64,000 bases of DNA from Promicromonospora sp. MEB111 (GCF_030209445.1 NZ_JARVSD010000011.1:62001-126000), one strand, 5' to 3'; positions 23,698 through 31,796 are shown, counted from the stretch's first letter. Notes: generated by a model from the letters alone, not told the origin. Numbers and translations are program-made.

Positions 23698-25263
23698 TCA
23701 GGCGCCCGTGGTGACCGCGACGAGACCGACCTTGGAGTTCTCCATGATCCCGTCGTAGGCGAACGCGGCCTCGGTCATGTTGCCGTGGGCGACGTCCTGC
23801 GTAGACACGCGGATCGGCGTCGCGCCGCCGAGCTGGTGCAGCTTGGCCGTGTTCCGGGTGCCGACCCGGACGACGCCGGCGCCCACGGCCGCGTCACCGA
23901 TGATCTCGATTCCATCGGTGAGACCGGACAGCGCGTTGAGCTGAGCCTGCACGTACTGCGGCGCGCTGTCGCTCGTGAGAAACAGCCAGTCGTCGTACAG
24001 GTCCTCGCCGAAGATCGCGAACGTGGCCTTGCCGGCCTTGAGAGTGCGCTTGAGGTGCCGCACGCCGCGCACGAGCTTGAACAGCGCCTCGGGCACCGTG
24101 GCCGGGATGCTGGCCGCCGGGATGACCAGGGGCGACGCGTTGGCCGCGGTGGTCAGGTAGGTGCGCACCTTGGCGTCGGTGTCCTGCGCGTAGTCGTCGT
24201 TCACGGCGCGCCAGAACGCGGCCCAGAACTCGGGCGAGGGGAAGTCCACGTGCACGCGGTCCACGTTCCAGCCGCCGGCCCAGCGGTCGGCGTTCTTCTC
24301 CTTCATGCCGGCCGTGACGGCCGACGACGGAACCTCGGCGCCGTTGCCGGCGTAGGTGCCGCCCTGAGGCTTGGCGGTGAGCGTGAACCCCTGCATCTTC
24401 ATGCTGGTGAGCGGCGCACTGCCGATCAGCGGCGTGTACTCGGGCTCGTAGTCGACGCCGTCCCACAGCTCGCCGAGCCACTGCGGCTGGTGCACGACGT
24501 CGAACACGCCGGCCTGCGTCACCTGCGTCAGGGCGGCGACGAGCGCCGGCGTGCCCTCCTCGGCGGACGTGCCGAGCAGCGTGAAAACTTCGTTGGCGGT
24601 CAAGACGTCGGGCTTGGCGTCCTCGACGCGCGGCTTGACGCCCTGGAAGGTCGGGCGCTTGGCGGGGCGCTTGTTGCTGGCGGTCATGGTTGCCTCTCCG
24701 GTGTCTGTGGTCTCGGGCGCGTCCCCCGCGTCCGTGGTCTGGGTGGCCGGCTCGTCGCCGGCGTCGTCGTCCTCGTCGTCCTGGTCCTCGTCGTCGTCCT
24801 CGTCCTGGTCGTCCAGCTCGCCGGTGTCGGCCGCGGTGAGCAGCGACGACGGGTAGGCCGGCTTGACGACGTGGCCGAACCCGATCAGCTCGCCGGCGAG
24901 CAGCTCGCCGGCGCGGATCGCGGGGTTCTCGAGCTCGACGGAGACGCCGGGGCGGGCGCCGGCCAGGGCCTCGGCGAGCAGCTCGTCGCCGGCCGGCGTG
25001 GGCAGCGCGTTCGCGGTGAGCAGCAGCCCCTCGGCGTCCTCGGTGATGGTCTCGGCGCGGGACAGCCGGCGGTCCTGGTCGTGCTGGTAGTTGCCGAACA
25101 GGGTGGTCACGTCGGCCGGCAGCTTGATCGAACCGCGGCGGGCGGTCACGATGCCCTTGCTCGTCCGGCCGGGCTCGCCGTACTTCACGAGTCGGTAGGT
25201 CAGGGTGCGGTCCTCGGCGGACGCGGTGAGCAGCGTCCCCGAAACCTTGAGGGTGTTCGTCAC
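23698..25263 (-). CDS. capsid maturation protease-major capsid protein fusion
   Basis: 521 residues joining two functions normally on separate genes. Residues ~1-140 are an HK97-type prohead protease with catalytic His61 (GNYQHDQD) and Ser108 (RPGVSVEL). Residues ~149-190 form a strongly acidic low-complexity linker with many DE/DD runs, replacing the scaffold/delta domain. From ~200 the protein is an HK97-fold capsid subunit (GELWDGVDYEPEYTPLIGSA, WAGGWNVDRVHVDFPSPEF, LTDGIEIIGDAAVGAGVVRVG). Such fusions are known in small actinophages. The protease presumably releases the capsid domain after assembly. The start is GTG at 25263, 3 bp after the portal stop. Confidence 0.88.
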   Translation of the reverse strand: MTNTLKVSGTLLTASAEDRTLTYRLVKYGEPGRTSKGIVTARRGSIKLPADVTTLFGNYQHDQDRRLSRAETITEDAEGLLLTANALPTPAGDELLAEALAGARPGVSVELENPAIRAGELLAGELIGFGHVVKPAYPSSLLTAADTGELDDQDEDDDEDQDDEDDDAGDEPATQTTDAGDAPETTDTGEATMTASNKRPAKRPTFQGVKPRVEDAKPDVLTANEVFTLLGTSAEEGTPALVAALTQVTQAGVFDVVHQPQWLGELWDGVDYEPEYTPLIGSAPLTSMKMQGFTLTAKPQGGTYAGNGAEVPSSAVTAGMKEKNADRWAGGWNVDRVHVDFPSPEFWAAFWRAVNDDYAQDTDAKVRTYLTTAANASPLVIPAASIPATVPEALFKLVRGVRHLKRTLKAGKATFAIFGEDLYDDWLFLTSDSAPQYVQAQLNALSGLTDGIEIIGDAAVGAGVVRVGTRNTAKLHQLGGATPIRVSTQDVAHGNMTEAAFAYDGIMENSKVGLVAVTTGA

Positions 25264-25266
25264 GGG

Positions 25267-26451
25267 TCAGTCCTCCACGGTGGGGCCGGCGCCGTCGTCG
25301 GGCTGCTCGGCGAGGTTGGAAAGGTCGAACGCGATTGAGTGGCCCGGGGCGCAAACGGTGTCCAGGGACAGGTGCGCGGACAGCGCCATCGCCCATACCC
25401 ACTGGACGAGGTCGCGGACGTCCGAGCGCCCGCCCTCCTTCGTCTCGTAGGTCAGCGAGGCGGTGACGCCGGAGGCCGAGAGCATGTTCGCCGCGATGGC
25501 GGTGTGCCGGCCGACGTCGATCGCCTGGAAGTTGCGGCCCTCGATATACAGCTCGTGGGCGTGCTCGCCCATGGCGTTGAGCGAGTAGCCGAAAGGGGTG
25601 AACACGACGGCGCCGTTGGGGTCGGTGCGGGCCTTGACGTAGTCGTCCACGATCCCCTGGGCCTCGGTCATCGCGGCCTTGGACTCCGGGTCGGCCTCGT
25701 CGTCGTCGGGCTCGGCAAGTTCGATGTCCTCGTCCTGCTTGATTTCCATCACGGGGATCGCGTTCAAGGCACGCAGCCAGCGGTCCTCCAGCTCGGCGGC
25801 GCCGCGGATCGTGCGGCGGCCGGCGACGAGCAGCGGGTCCGTGGGCGAGCGGAACAGGATCACGTCCAGCTCGCCCTGTACCTCGTCGTCGATCGTGACT
25901 TCGTCGTTGCTGTTGAAGTCCCATCGGTCCAGCGGGACATGCACGGCGCCTGTGATCGCGGGGATGAACGTCGAGCCGTCGCGGGACTGCCAGCCGTCAT
26001 CGGGCTCGCTCGAGCGCTCGAGCTTCCAGAGGGACCAGCCCTCAAAGAGCATGTCGTCCAGGGTGTCCGCGGTGCGGAACTGCCACGGCTCCTGACCACC
26101 GGTGTTGGTGAGCCACTCCGGCTGCGTGGCCACGGGCACGGGCACTGTGCGCGTCTCGCCGGTGGTCGGGTCGGTCACCGTGTGCGTGGTGCCGTCGTAC
26201 TCCCTGAGCGGCTGCCCGCTCACTGGGTAGCAGATGAGCCACCGAGCGTTCACTACGGCCGGCACGAGCATTGCCTCTTCACGAGAGACGAGCGTGTGAT
26301 TCGCGCCGATCGCGTCCGCGTAGACGACGGACTGCAGGTTGGACGTGGTGTGCGGTGTCGCCGGCCGGACGCTCGAGCGACGGGCAAGGCGCGACGAGCC
26401 ATGCCCGCCGTTCGTCTCGAACCGGCGCATCAGACCAGAGAAGATCCCCAC
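25267..26451 (-). CDS. portal protein
   Basis: 394 residues, compact for a siphovirus portal. MGIFSGLMRRF and TSNLQSVVYADAIGANHTLVS begin a portal-like N-terminus. The middle includes TRTVPVPVATQPEWLTNTGG and DDMLFEGWSLWKLERSSE. The C-terminal helical part has EAQGIVDDYVKARTDPNGAV, VVFTPFGYSLNAMG, RNFQAIDVGRHTAIAANML (typical clip/crown region) and LSASGVTASLTYETKEGG. It lies between terminase and capsid genes as expected. The start is GTG. A 43-bp gap (26452-26494) separates it from the upstream small gene. Confidence 0.87.
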   Translation of the reverse strand: MGIFSGLMRRFETNGGHGSSRLARRSSVRPATPHTTSNLQSVVYADAIGANHTLVSREEAMLVPAVVNARWLICYPVSGQPLREYDGTTHTVTDPTTGETRTVPVPVATQPEWLTNTGGQEPWQFRTADTLDDMLFEGWSLWKLERSSEPDDGWQSRDGSTFIPAITGAVHVPLDRWDFNSNDEVTIDDEVQGELDVILFRSPTDPLLVAGRRTIRGAAELEDRWLRALNAIPVMEIKQDEDIELAEPDDDEADPESKAAMTEAQGIVDDYVKARTDPNGAVVFTPFGYSLNAMGEHAHELYIEGRNFQAIDVGRHTAIAANMLSASGVTASLTYETKEGGRSDVRDLVQWVWAMALSAHLSLDTVCAPGHSIAFDLSNLAEQPDDGAGPTVED

Positions 26452-26494
26452 GCCGAGAATGATCCGGAGAACCCTTACATCGGCCGACTCGGAT

Positions 26495-26680
26495 TCATCG
26501 CCGGCGTGTCTTGGCCACGTAGCCGGCTGTACGGGCGAGCGTCTCGCCGGGATGGGCGCGCAGCTCGTGGTCGATCGCCAGGGCGCGTGAGCCGCTGCGG
26601 TCGCCGGCGATCCATCGGACGCCGCACGTCTTGCAGCCGCCGACAGTGCAGCTCACGGACACGTCGTGGAAGTAGCTCAC
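26495..26680 (-). CDS. small CxxC protein downstream of terminase
   Basis: 61 residues with one zinc-knuckle-like element: CTVGGCKTCGVRWIAGDRSG followed by a helical IDHELRAHPGE and a basic end (GYVAKTRRR). Function unknown. GTG at 26680 overlaps the terminase stop (GTGA). Similar small Cys proteins occur between terminase and portal genes in some actinophages. Confidence 0.65.
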   Translation of the reverse strand: MSYFHDVSVSCTVGGCKTCGVRWIAGDRSGSRALAIDHELRAHPGETLARTAGYVAKTRRR

Positions 26681-28323
26681 GCGGCCGGCCTCTCGGTCGT
26701 TCGGACGGTGGGACGTGCGCGAGCGGTGCGGGCGCGCCGGGTCGTCTTGTCGAAGTGCCAGAGCGCCAACGCCGCGGCGGTCAACGGGGTGATGCCGTGG
26801 GCGGACGCCTTGTGTCCGAACAGGCGCGCTGAGTCGCCGGCGACGTTGCGCCAGTTGGCACCGTCCACGGCCGCGTCCAGGTCCTTCTGTCGGTAGTGCG
26901 TGAGGGTGCCGGCGGCGAGCTCGGAGACGAAGCGCTGCGCGGCGCCCTGGGAGTCCTTCATATTCATGGGCGCCAGGCGGACCGGCGGCGTCCGCCGGGT
27001 GATGGACTCGGCGGGGTTGGTGTTCTGCCCGATGACGTCGTAGGCGATCTGTGCGCGGGACTGCCGGCCGATGCGGTGGGCCTCGAGCGGGAGCCACGCG
27101 ACGGACGACCGGTAGGCGAGCACCTCGACGTGCGCGCGGCCGTCCTCGTCGCGCCACGCGCACGCGATGGCTGCGGCCGATGCGTCGGGCGCGACGTCGA
27201 ACGCCACGGCGACGCGGCGAGGACGGACGGGCATGGTGTCGGCGCCGGCGTTCTTCCACTGCTCGGCGTCGATCGCGGAAACGGCTGCGTCCGCCGGCCA
27301 CTGTCCGAGGTACTCGCGCTGGAACTCCACCAGCGTCATGTCCTCGAAGTTCTCGCGGATCACCTCGAGCGTGGTCAGGGTGCCGATGCCCGGGTGCGCG
27401 GCGAGCCACACGTCCTCTGACGTCGGGTCGGCCTCGAGGGGCGCGGCGTACTCGAGGATGCCCCAGACGCCGGCGCGGCCCTTCTCGAGCGAGCGCCACA
27501 GCAGGCCGGACCGGCGCTTGCCTGCGGTGCCGGCGACGACGAGCTGCGCCTCCGGGACGGTGTCCATGGTCGGGTTGATGCCGCCGAGCAGCTCGTCCGC
27601 GGCGTCGTCGTCCTCGGTCTCCTGGGCTTCGTCCAGGATGATGAGGTGGTATTCCTCGCCGCGGTACACCTCGGCGTCGGGCGGCAGCACCATGAATACG
27701 GAGCCGTTGGCCCACTCGATCCGCTCGCCACCGTTGCTGCGGTAGATCCGGTAGTGGACGTGGTCATTGTCGGTCCGGGTGCAGCCGTCCGGTCGGGTCC
27801 GCGACGGGCGTAGGCACGGGTCGTAGCGCTCGAGCTTGACCGCCATCTTGAGGAAGCGGTCGCGGCCCTTCTTGCCGGACTGCGCCGAGAACGCCACGTA
27901 GTAGTCGGGGCGGGTCGTGCAGCGGCCGACGGCGAGACCTAGCAGGCCGTCTGTCTTCCCGGACCGGCGCGGCATCGTCTCGGCCGTGCGCCGGTGCCGT
28001 GGCAGGCCGTCGGGCTTGACCGCGTTCATGATCCGGCCGAAGCGTTCTTGCTGCGCCGACGGTACGAATCCGAGCAGCGCCGCGCCGTGGATCAGGTCGT
28101 CTATCGAGATATCGGCCTTGGCGGGCGCGTTGTGCAGCGGCTTGCAGTAGCGCCGGCCGACCGGGGATTTCAGGTTTGGCAGCTTGGGCGCCGGCGTCTC
28201 GGCGGGCCCCCCGTGGGGAGAGAAAGGGAGTGGCCGACTAGCGAGGGCTCCCACGGCCGGTTCAAAACCGGCGAGTGCGAGCTGCTCGAACGCTCGCTTG
28301 TGCTCGGTGATCCCCTTCACCAT
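26677..28323 (-). CDS. terminase large subunit
   Basis: 548 residues from ATG at 28323 (alternatively GTG at 28320, which would give a GTGA overlap with the HNH stop). The ATPase has Walker A at ~118-125 (MPRRSGKTDGLL) and Walker B with the catalytic Glu at ~231-232 (YHLIILDEAQE). The C-terminal nuclease begins at VAFDVAPDASAAAIACAW (first acidic ligand) with further conserved Asp in AQIAYDVIGQN. It packages DNA into the prohead. No small subunit gene is recognisable upstream, so that role may be taken by one of the early DNA-binding proteins. Confidence 0.92.
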   Translation of the reverse strand: MVKGITEHKRAFEQLALAGFEPAVGALASRPLPFSPHGGPAETPAPKLPNLKSPVGRRYCKPLHNAPAKADISIDDLIHGAALLGFVPSAQQERFGRIMNAVKPDGLPRHRRTAETMPRRSGKTDGLLGLAVGRCTTRPDYYVAFSAQSGKKGRDRFLKMAVKLERYDPCLRPSRTRPDGCTRTDNDHVHYRIYRSNGGERIEWANGSVFMVLPPDAEVYRGEEYHLIILDEAQETEDDDAADELLGGINPTMDTVPEAQLVVAGTAGKRRSGLLWRSLEKGRAGVWGILEYAAPLEADPTSEDVWLAAHPGIGTLTTLEVIRENFEDMTLVEFQREYLGQWPADAAVSAIDAEQWKNAGADTMPVRPRRVAVAFDVAPDASAAAIACAWRDEDGRAHVEVLAYRSSVAWLPLEAHRIGRQSRAQIAYDVIGQNTNPAESITRRTPPVRLAPMNMKDSQGAAQRFVSELAAGTLTHYRQKDLDAAVDGANWRNVAGDSARLFGHKASAHGITPLTAAALALWHFDKTTRRARTARARPTVRTTERPAA

Positions 28324-28640
28324 CCTCGGATCCCTCGGTCTCTCTCGGTTGCGCGTGTCAGTGTTGGTGTGCGGTTGGTGCTGATCTGTGTCTTGCTCTG
28401 CCGCTTGCTGTTCGTGATGCTGGCGCCCAGCTTCCCGCCGGCGCTGGTGTTGCAGCGTCCGCACTCGGGATGCTGGTTGCTCGGGTCGGTCTCGGACCCG
28501 CCGAGCGCACGGTCCTGCAGGTGGCCCACCGTCCAGGTACCCGCGGCGGTGAGCATGCGGCCGCAGCGCCAGCACGGCAGTGGAAGCCGCGGGCGCCAGT
28601 AGGCGCGCGCGGCTTCCACCTTCCTGCCTGACCAGGTCAC
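28317..28640 (-). CDS. HNH endonuclease
   Basis: 107 residues. A zinc-binding pair CWRCG near residue 24 and a second in PECGRCNTSAGG frame the HNH core WTVGHLQDRALGGSETDPSN (His and Asn of the motif). HNH proteins next to the terminase assist DNA packaging in many siphoviruses. A basic Thr/Arg-rich tail follows. GTG at 28640 overlaps the upstream small membrane gene's stop (GTGA), and its own stop overlaps the terminase start. Confidence 0.88.
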   Translation of the reverse strand: MTWSGRKVEAARAYWRPRLPLPCWRCGRMLTAAGTWTVGHLQDRALGGSETDPSNQHPECGRCNTSAGGKLGASITNSKRQSKTQISTNRTPTLTRATERDRGIRGW

Positions 28641-28738
28641 GCCAGGATGAACAGCCGGACGAGCGCGCCGAGCACGACGCCGACGACGGCGCCGGCCACG
28701 ATGGACAGCGCGACGATCAGCAGCGGGCCGCGCGTCAC
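28637..28738 (-). CDS. 33-residue single-helix membrane protein
   Basis: This tiny frame starts at GTG 28738 in a GTGA overlap with the DUF2637-HTH stop and ends at TGA 28637 in a GTGA overlap with the HNH start. It therefore links two coupled genes exactly. The product is one hydrophobic helix (LLIVALSIVAGAVVGVVLGA then LVRLFILA) with a Thr-Arg start. No known family. The perfect double overlap in an operon that uses this junction almost everywhere is the main support. Confidence 0.65.
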   Translation of the reverse strand: MTRGPLLIVALSIVAGAVVGVVLGALVRLFILA

Positions 28739-29436
28739 GCTGGCACCACGTCTCGGACGTCCTCGGCCACCGTCGAGTGCGACAGCCCTACCTCTGCGGC
28801 GATGGCGCGCACGGTGTGCCCCTGGGCGCGCAGGTCTCGCGCGCGCTCACGTGCGGCGGCACGGGTTGGCGAGGTGACTCGACGCCGGCCGCGCGGCTTG
28901 CGCTGCTCGGCGATCTTGGTGCGGAGCCGCTCGAGCTGCGCGGGCTCGACTAGGTGCAGGTCCGCATTCTCGATTCCCTCGAGCACGGACAGCGGCGAGG
29001 GCGCGGCGTCGGGCCGGCCGATCATGCGGGCGGCGATTTCGTGCGTGCCGAGCAGCGAGCCGATCGGGAAGAGGCCGGCGAGGGTCGCGCCCACCATGCC
29101 CTCCCATCCCTGCGGACCGTTGGCCCACGCGTGAGCTGCGTTCGCTGCGCTGGACACCAGAGTCCAGAGCGCTACCCACGTCCATGGGCGCGCGGCCGAC
29201 TCGGCACGGGCACGAGCGGCGAGGGCGCTGTACGTGTAGACGCCGATCGCGCCGTCGATGAACAGCGGGATCAGCGGGGCGAGCGTGAGCGGCACGGCGG
29301 CCCACGGAGCGAGCGCGGACAGGCCGGCATACGACAGCGTGAAGCTGATGCCGACGAGCGCGGCCGTGGCGAGCAAAGCGACGGTGAGGGCCGCTCGGGT
29401 GTCGGGGTTGAGCAGGGCGGGACGGTGCTGGGACAT
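28735..29436 (-). CDS. membrane DUF2637-like protein fused to a C-terminal HTH
   Basis: 233 residues. About four membrane helices occupy residues 10-125 (ALTVALLATAALVGISFTLS, ALAPWAAVPLTLAPLIPLFI, WVALWTLVSSAANAAHAWA, GMVGATLAGLFPIGSLLG), the pattern of the DUF2637/Spd-like family of actinobacterial plasmids and phages. The C-terminal part is soluble and basic and ends in an HTH (ARDLRAQGHTVRAIAAEVGL followed by SHSTVAEDVRDVV). So it is a membrane-tethered DNA-binding protein. Position just before HNH and terminase suggests a role in replication, segregation or packaging; none is proven. Confidence 0.75.
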   Translation of the reverse strand: MSQHRPALLNPDTRAALTVALLATAALVGISFTLSYAGLSALAPWAAVPLTLAPLIPLFIDGAIGVYTYSALAARARAESAARPWTWVALWTLVSSAANAAHAWANGPQGWEGMVGATLAGLFPIGSLLGTHEIAARMIGRPDAAPSPLSVLEGIENADLHLVEPAQLERLRTKIAEQRKPRGRRRVTSPTRAAARERARDLRAQGHTVRAIAAEVGLSHSTVAEDVRDVVPA

Positions 29437-29693
29437 CAGACCTCCTTGGTTCGACGCCGGCGGGCTCGCGCGGCGGTCAGTGAGATGACGTTGTTGAGGC
29501 TGTCGTCATTCGCGACGAGAGCAGGGATGTCTAGGTGAGGCTGCGCGAACCTCTTCCTCCGGGCCGCTTTTCGGGTCGCCTCGACCTTGGCGAGACGCCG
29601 GCAGAACGGGCACAAGGGCCGACCGTCGCGCGTAGTGCGCCACGAGTCGTAGCCGTGGTCGCACGTGACGTCACCCGGGCCGGGGCGCGTCAC
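29436..29693 (-). CDS. small zinc-ribbon-like phage protein
   Basis: 85 residues if it starts at GTG 29693, which overlaps the upstream stop as GTGA like its neighbours; an ATG at 29717 would extend it by 8 residues. The visible motif is CDHGYDSWRTTRDGRPLCPFC, a likely zinc ribbon, followed by a basic helix (RRLAKVEATRKAARRKRF). The C-terminus is Arg-rich (TAARARRRRTKEV). Function unknown; possibly DNA binding. Confidence 0.68.
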   Translation of the reverse strand: MTRPGPGDVTCDHGYDSWRTTRDGRPLCPFCRRLAKVEATRKAARRKRFAQPHLDIPALVANDDSLNNVISLTAARARRRRTKEV

Positions 29694-30514
29694 GGGATGA
29701 GACCTTGCTTGCGCCACAGCGCGACGTCGCGCGGGGTGCCGCGCCCAGCGGCGCGCATGCCAGCCACGAGCGCGGCACGCGCCCTCTGCGCGCCTGTGAG
29801 GCCGGAAGCGTCCCCAGGTCCCTCGGGACCGTCGCCGCGCGCCGTAGGCGCCTCGGGTGAGGGCGGCGCAGCCGCTCCTGAGGGTGCCTGAGAGGCGAGT
29901 AGATCCTCTGAGCGGGGAGGCGTGCCGACAGGCCCTCCCGTTAGGGGGGTGGGGTCCCCGCTCAGTGCCACATGTTCTGACCTGGGCTTATGCACCTTTC
30001 CGCGCGTTTGGTTCATCAGGCGCGTGCGGGTGTACTTGGTCTTGATCGACCGGATGCGCTCGAGCGTCTCGGCGCGGTAGGCGCGGGTCGCCTCGTCGTT
30101 GATCGGGCGGGCGAGCATGACCAGCTCGACAAGGCGCCGTTTCACGATGCGGAACCAGCCGGGCCGGCCCTCGCGGCGCGATGCGGACTCGATCGTGATT
30201 CCACCGCGCGTCCACTCGATCACGCCGAGGTCCTCGAGCAGGTGCAGGCAGCGTGACGTCCACTTGAGGGACAGGCCGGCGCGCGTGGCGACGTCGTAGG
30301 CGGTCGCCTTGCCGGCGCCGGAGCCGTACGGCAGAGCGGCCACGAGGGCGTGCAGCGTCGAGCGCACGCCCTGCATGGACCGGCCCTGCAGCTCACCCCA
30401 ACCGGCGTTGGACAGCGATACGACGAGGTCGAACGTCCGGTGGCCGGCGGACGGCGCGGGGCGCGGGGTATCCCACGGCTTGCCGTAGGTCCGGCGCGGT
30501 TTCGTGCGGGTCAC
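29690..30514 (-). CDS. winged-helix replication/DNA-binding protein (early gene)
   Basis: 274 residues starting at GTG 30514 (GTGA overlap). After a basic N-terminus comes a helical DNA-binding region: RSTLHALVAALPYGSGAGKA, YDVATRAGLSLKWTSRCLHL and LEDLGVIEWTRGGI, the last being a wing-like hairpin. The remainder is basic and helical (ETLERIRSIKTKYTRTRLMN), then a Pro/Gly-rich low-complexity linker, then GTPRDVALWRKQGLIP. With no other replication gene in the prophage, this is the best candidate for an origin-binding or replication initiator protein (inference). Confidence 0.65.
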   Translation of the reverse strand: MTRTKPRRTYGKPWDTPRPAPSAGHRTFDLVVSLSNAGWGELQGRSMQGVRSTLHALVAALPYGSGAGKATAYDVATRAGLSLKWTSRCLHLLEDLGVIEWTRGGITIESASRREGRPGWFRIVKRRLVELVMLARPINDEATRAYRAETLERIRSIKTKYTRTRLMNQTRGKVHKPRSEHVALSGDPTPLTGGPVGTPPRSEDLLASQAPSGAAAPPSPEAPTARGDGPEGPGDASGLTGAQRARAALVAGMRAAGRGTPRDVALWRKQGLIP

Positions 30515-30672
30515 GCGAGTTCCTCGCAGGCGGGCTCGTCCTCGAGGTAGACCGACGTCGGTACGTCTGCGGGCGCGCGGCCGAACCGCTCGCGGTAGGC
30601 GGCGACGTAGCGGCGGCCACGGGCGAGCTGCTGCAGCGACAGGACGGGGCGCCCCGGCATGTAGCCGTTCAC
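30511..30672 (-). CDS. small early phage protein
   Basis: 53 residues from GTG 30672, chosen because it forms a GTGA overlap with the preceding stop; longer upstream frames would run into that gene. The sequence VLSLQQLARGRRYVAAYRER is a basic helix, followed by a short acidic end (VYLEDEPACEELA). Unknown function. It belongs to the early block between the Cro-like gene and the DNA-binding protein. Confidence 0.6.
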   Translation of the reverse strand: MNGYMPGRPVLSLQQLARGRRYVAAYRERFGRAPADVPTSVYLEDEPACEELA

Positions 30673-30884
30673 GCGGCGGACCCAACGGCGGCGTCCATGG
30701 CGGCGTCCCACGTCTCGTACCACGTGTAGTCGAAGTCACCGCGCGCGCATACCCACGGCTCGGCGAGCATCTCGCCGTACGGGGGCGGCGTCTTGAACAC
30801 GAACGGCTTGTCATCCGGGTTGGAACCCACCGGCGCAACCGGGGCGGCCACGGGGGCGCCGGCGGGGGTCTTGGGGGCGGTCAC
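30669..30884 (-). CDS. small early phage protein with Pro/Ala N-terminus
   Basis: 71 residues from GTG 30884 (GTGA overlap with the Cro-like gene). A low-complexity Ala/Pro/Val start precedes a compact part (KPFVFKTPPPYGEMLAEPWV, then GDFDYTWYETWDAAMDAAVG). The aromatic-acidic half could be a small inhibitor or DNA-mimic-like protein, but nothing specific is recognisable. Confidence 0.6.
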   Translation of the reverse strand: MTAPKTPAGAPVAAPVAPVGSNPDDKPFVFKTPPPYGEMLAEPWVCARGDFDYTWYETWDAAMDAAVGSAA

Positions 30885-31075
30885 GAAGCGGCGCCGGTGA
30901 GCACGCGGCGAGCGGCGGCAACGCGCTCGACCATGGGGCGGGGGTACAGGATCGCGCGGCCCTCGGTGCCCGTGGGGGTCAGGACGCCGCGCTTTGCCCA
31001 GCGCGCCACGGTGGCGATGTTGACGCCGATGATGCCGGCGGCCTCACCCGCCGTGACTGTCTCTTCGTGTTCCAT
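30881..31075 (-). CDS. Cro/excisionase-like MerR-type HTH protein
   Basis: 64 residues from ATG 31075. TVTAGEAAGIIGVNIATVAR is a MerR/Xis-type HTH followed by the wing residues GVLTPTGTEGRAILYPRPM. It is the first gene of the leftward lytic operon and is divergent from the repressor, the position of Cro in BPs-like phages. It may act as Cro, as excisionase, or both. No SD is visible; a GATACAT -10-like element lies only 9 nt upstream, so the mRNA is probably leaderless. A longer frame using TTG at 31111 is less likely. Confidence 0.78.
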   Translation of the reverse strand: MEHEETVTAGEAAGIIGVNIATVARWAKRGVLTPTGTEGRAILYPRPMVERVAAARRVLTGAAS

Positions 31076-31195
31076 GAGGGGAGCATGTATCAATGCAACA
31101 TCGCGACGCAAGTCGGCTCACGGGTGAATAGTGGGTGACGGCGCGCATCGCCGCTATTCCTTGCTATGCCGCAAGATGCGTGGAAGCATGACGGC
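31076..31195. promoter_or_regulatory. divergent repressor/Cro promoter-operator region
   Basis: 120 bp between the divergent repressor and Cro-like starts. For the lytic operon a GATACAT -10-like element is at 31091-31085 (minus strand). TTGCGT at about 31111-31106 is a poorly spaced -35. A perfect inverted repeat CTTGC-N6-GCAAG is at 31160-31175. GCAAC and GCAAG half-sites recur at 31095-31099 and 31108-31112, 13 bp apart, over the lytic promoter. These are candidate repressor or Cro operators. Confidence 0.6.
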
Positions 31196-31538
<343 letters not shown>

Positions 31539-31674
31539 TCGCGTTCGCCCGTCCCGTGCACCGGGTGGGCGACCGGTGAAAACTCTAACAGGTTCCCGGG
31601 GGTAGTCCCGACTCATATCTGATCTGCGCGGGAGCGGCGTCGATCACACCGCGCAGCCGCCGCGCGCATGTCAC

Positions 31675-31735
31675 GGTCTACCCAGTCATGGGGCCCGGAA
31701 TCACCCTGATTCCGGGCCCCATGACTGGGTAGACC
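31675..31735. terminator. very long perfect hairpin
   Basis: A perfect inverted repeat with 29-bp arms (31675-31703 and 31707-31735) and a 3-nt CCC loop. It is 61 bp downstream of the aldo/keto reductase stop (minus strand) and 137 bp upstream of the tRNA-Asn. It is probably the reductase terminator, insulating the tRNA promoter. There is no T-tract. The remaining sequence between 31539 and 31796 holds no gene I can support. Confidence 0.75.
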
Positions 31736-31796
31736 ATGACTTCCGCACCGGCCCCGCACCGCCGCCGCCCGCCCGCTCACACCGGACGACCAGGCC

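Noticed and set aside
24716-24820. Low-complexity GTCGTC-type repeats
   Set aside because: They encode the Asp/Glu-rich linker of the protease-capsid fusion rather than a non-coding repeat.
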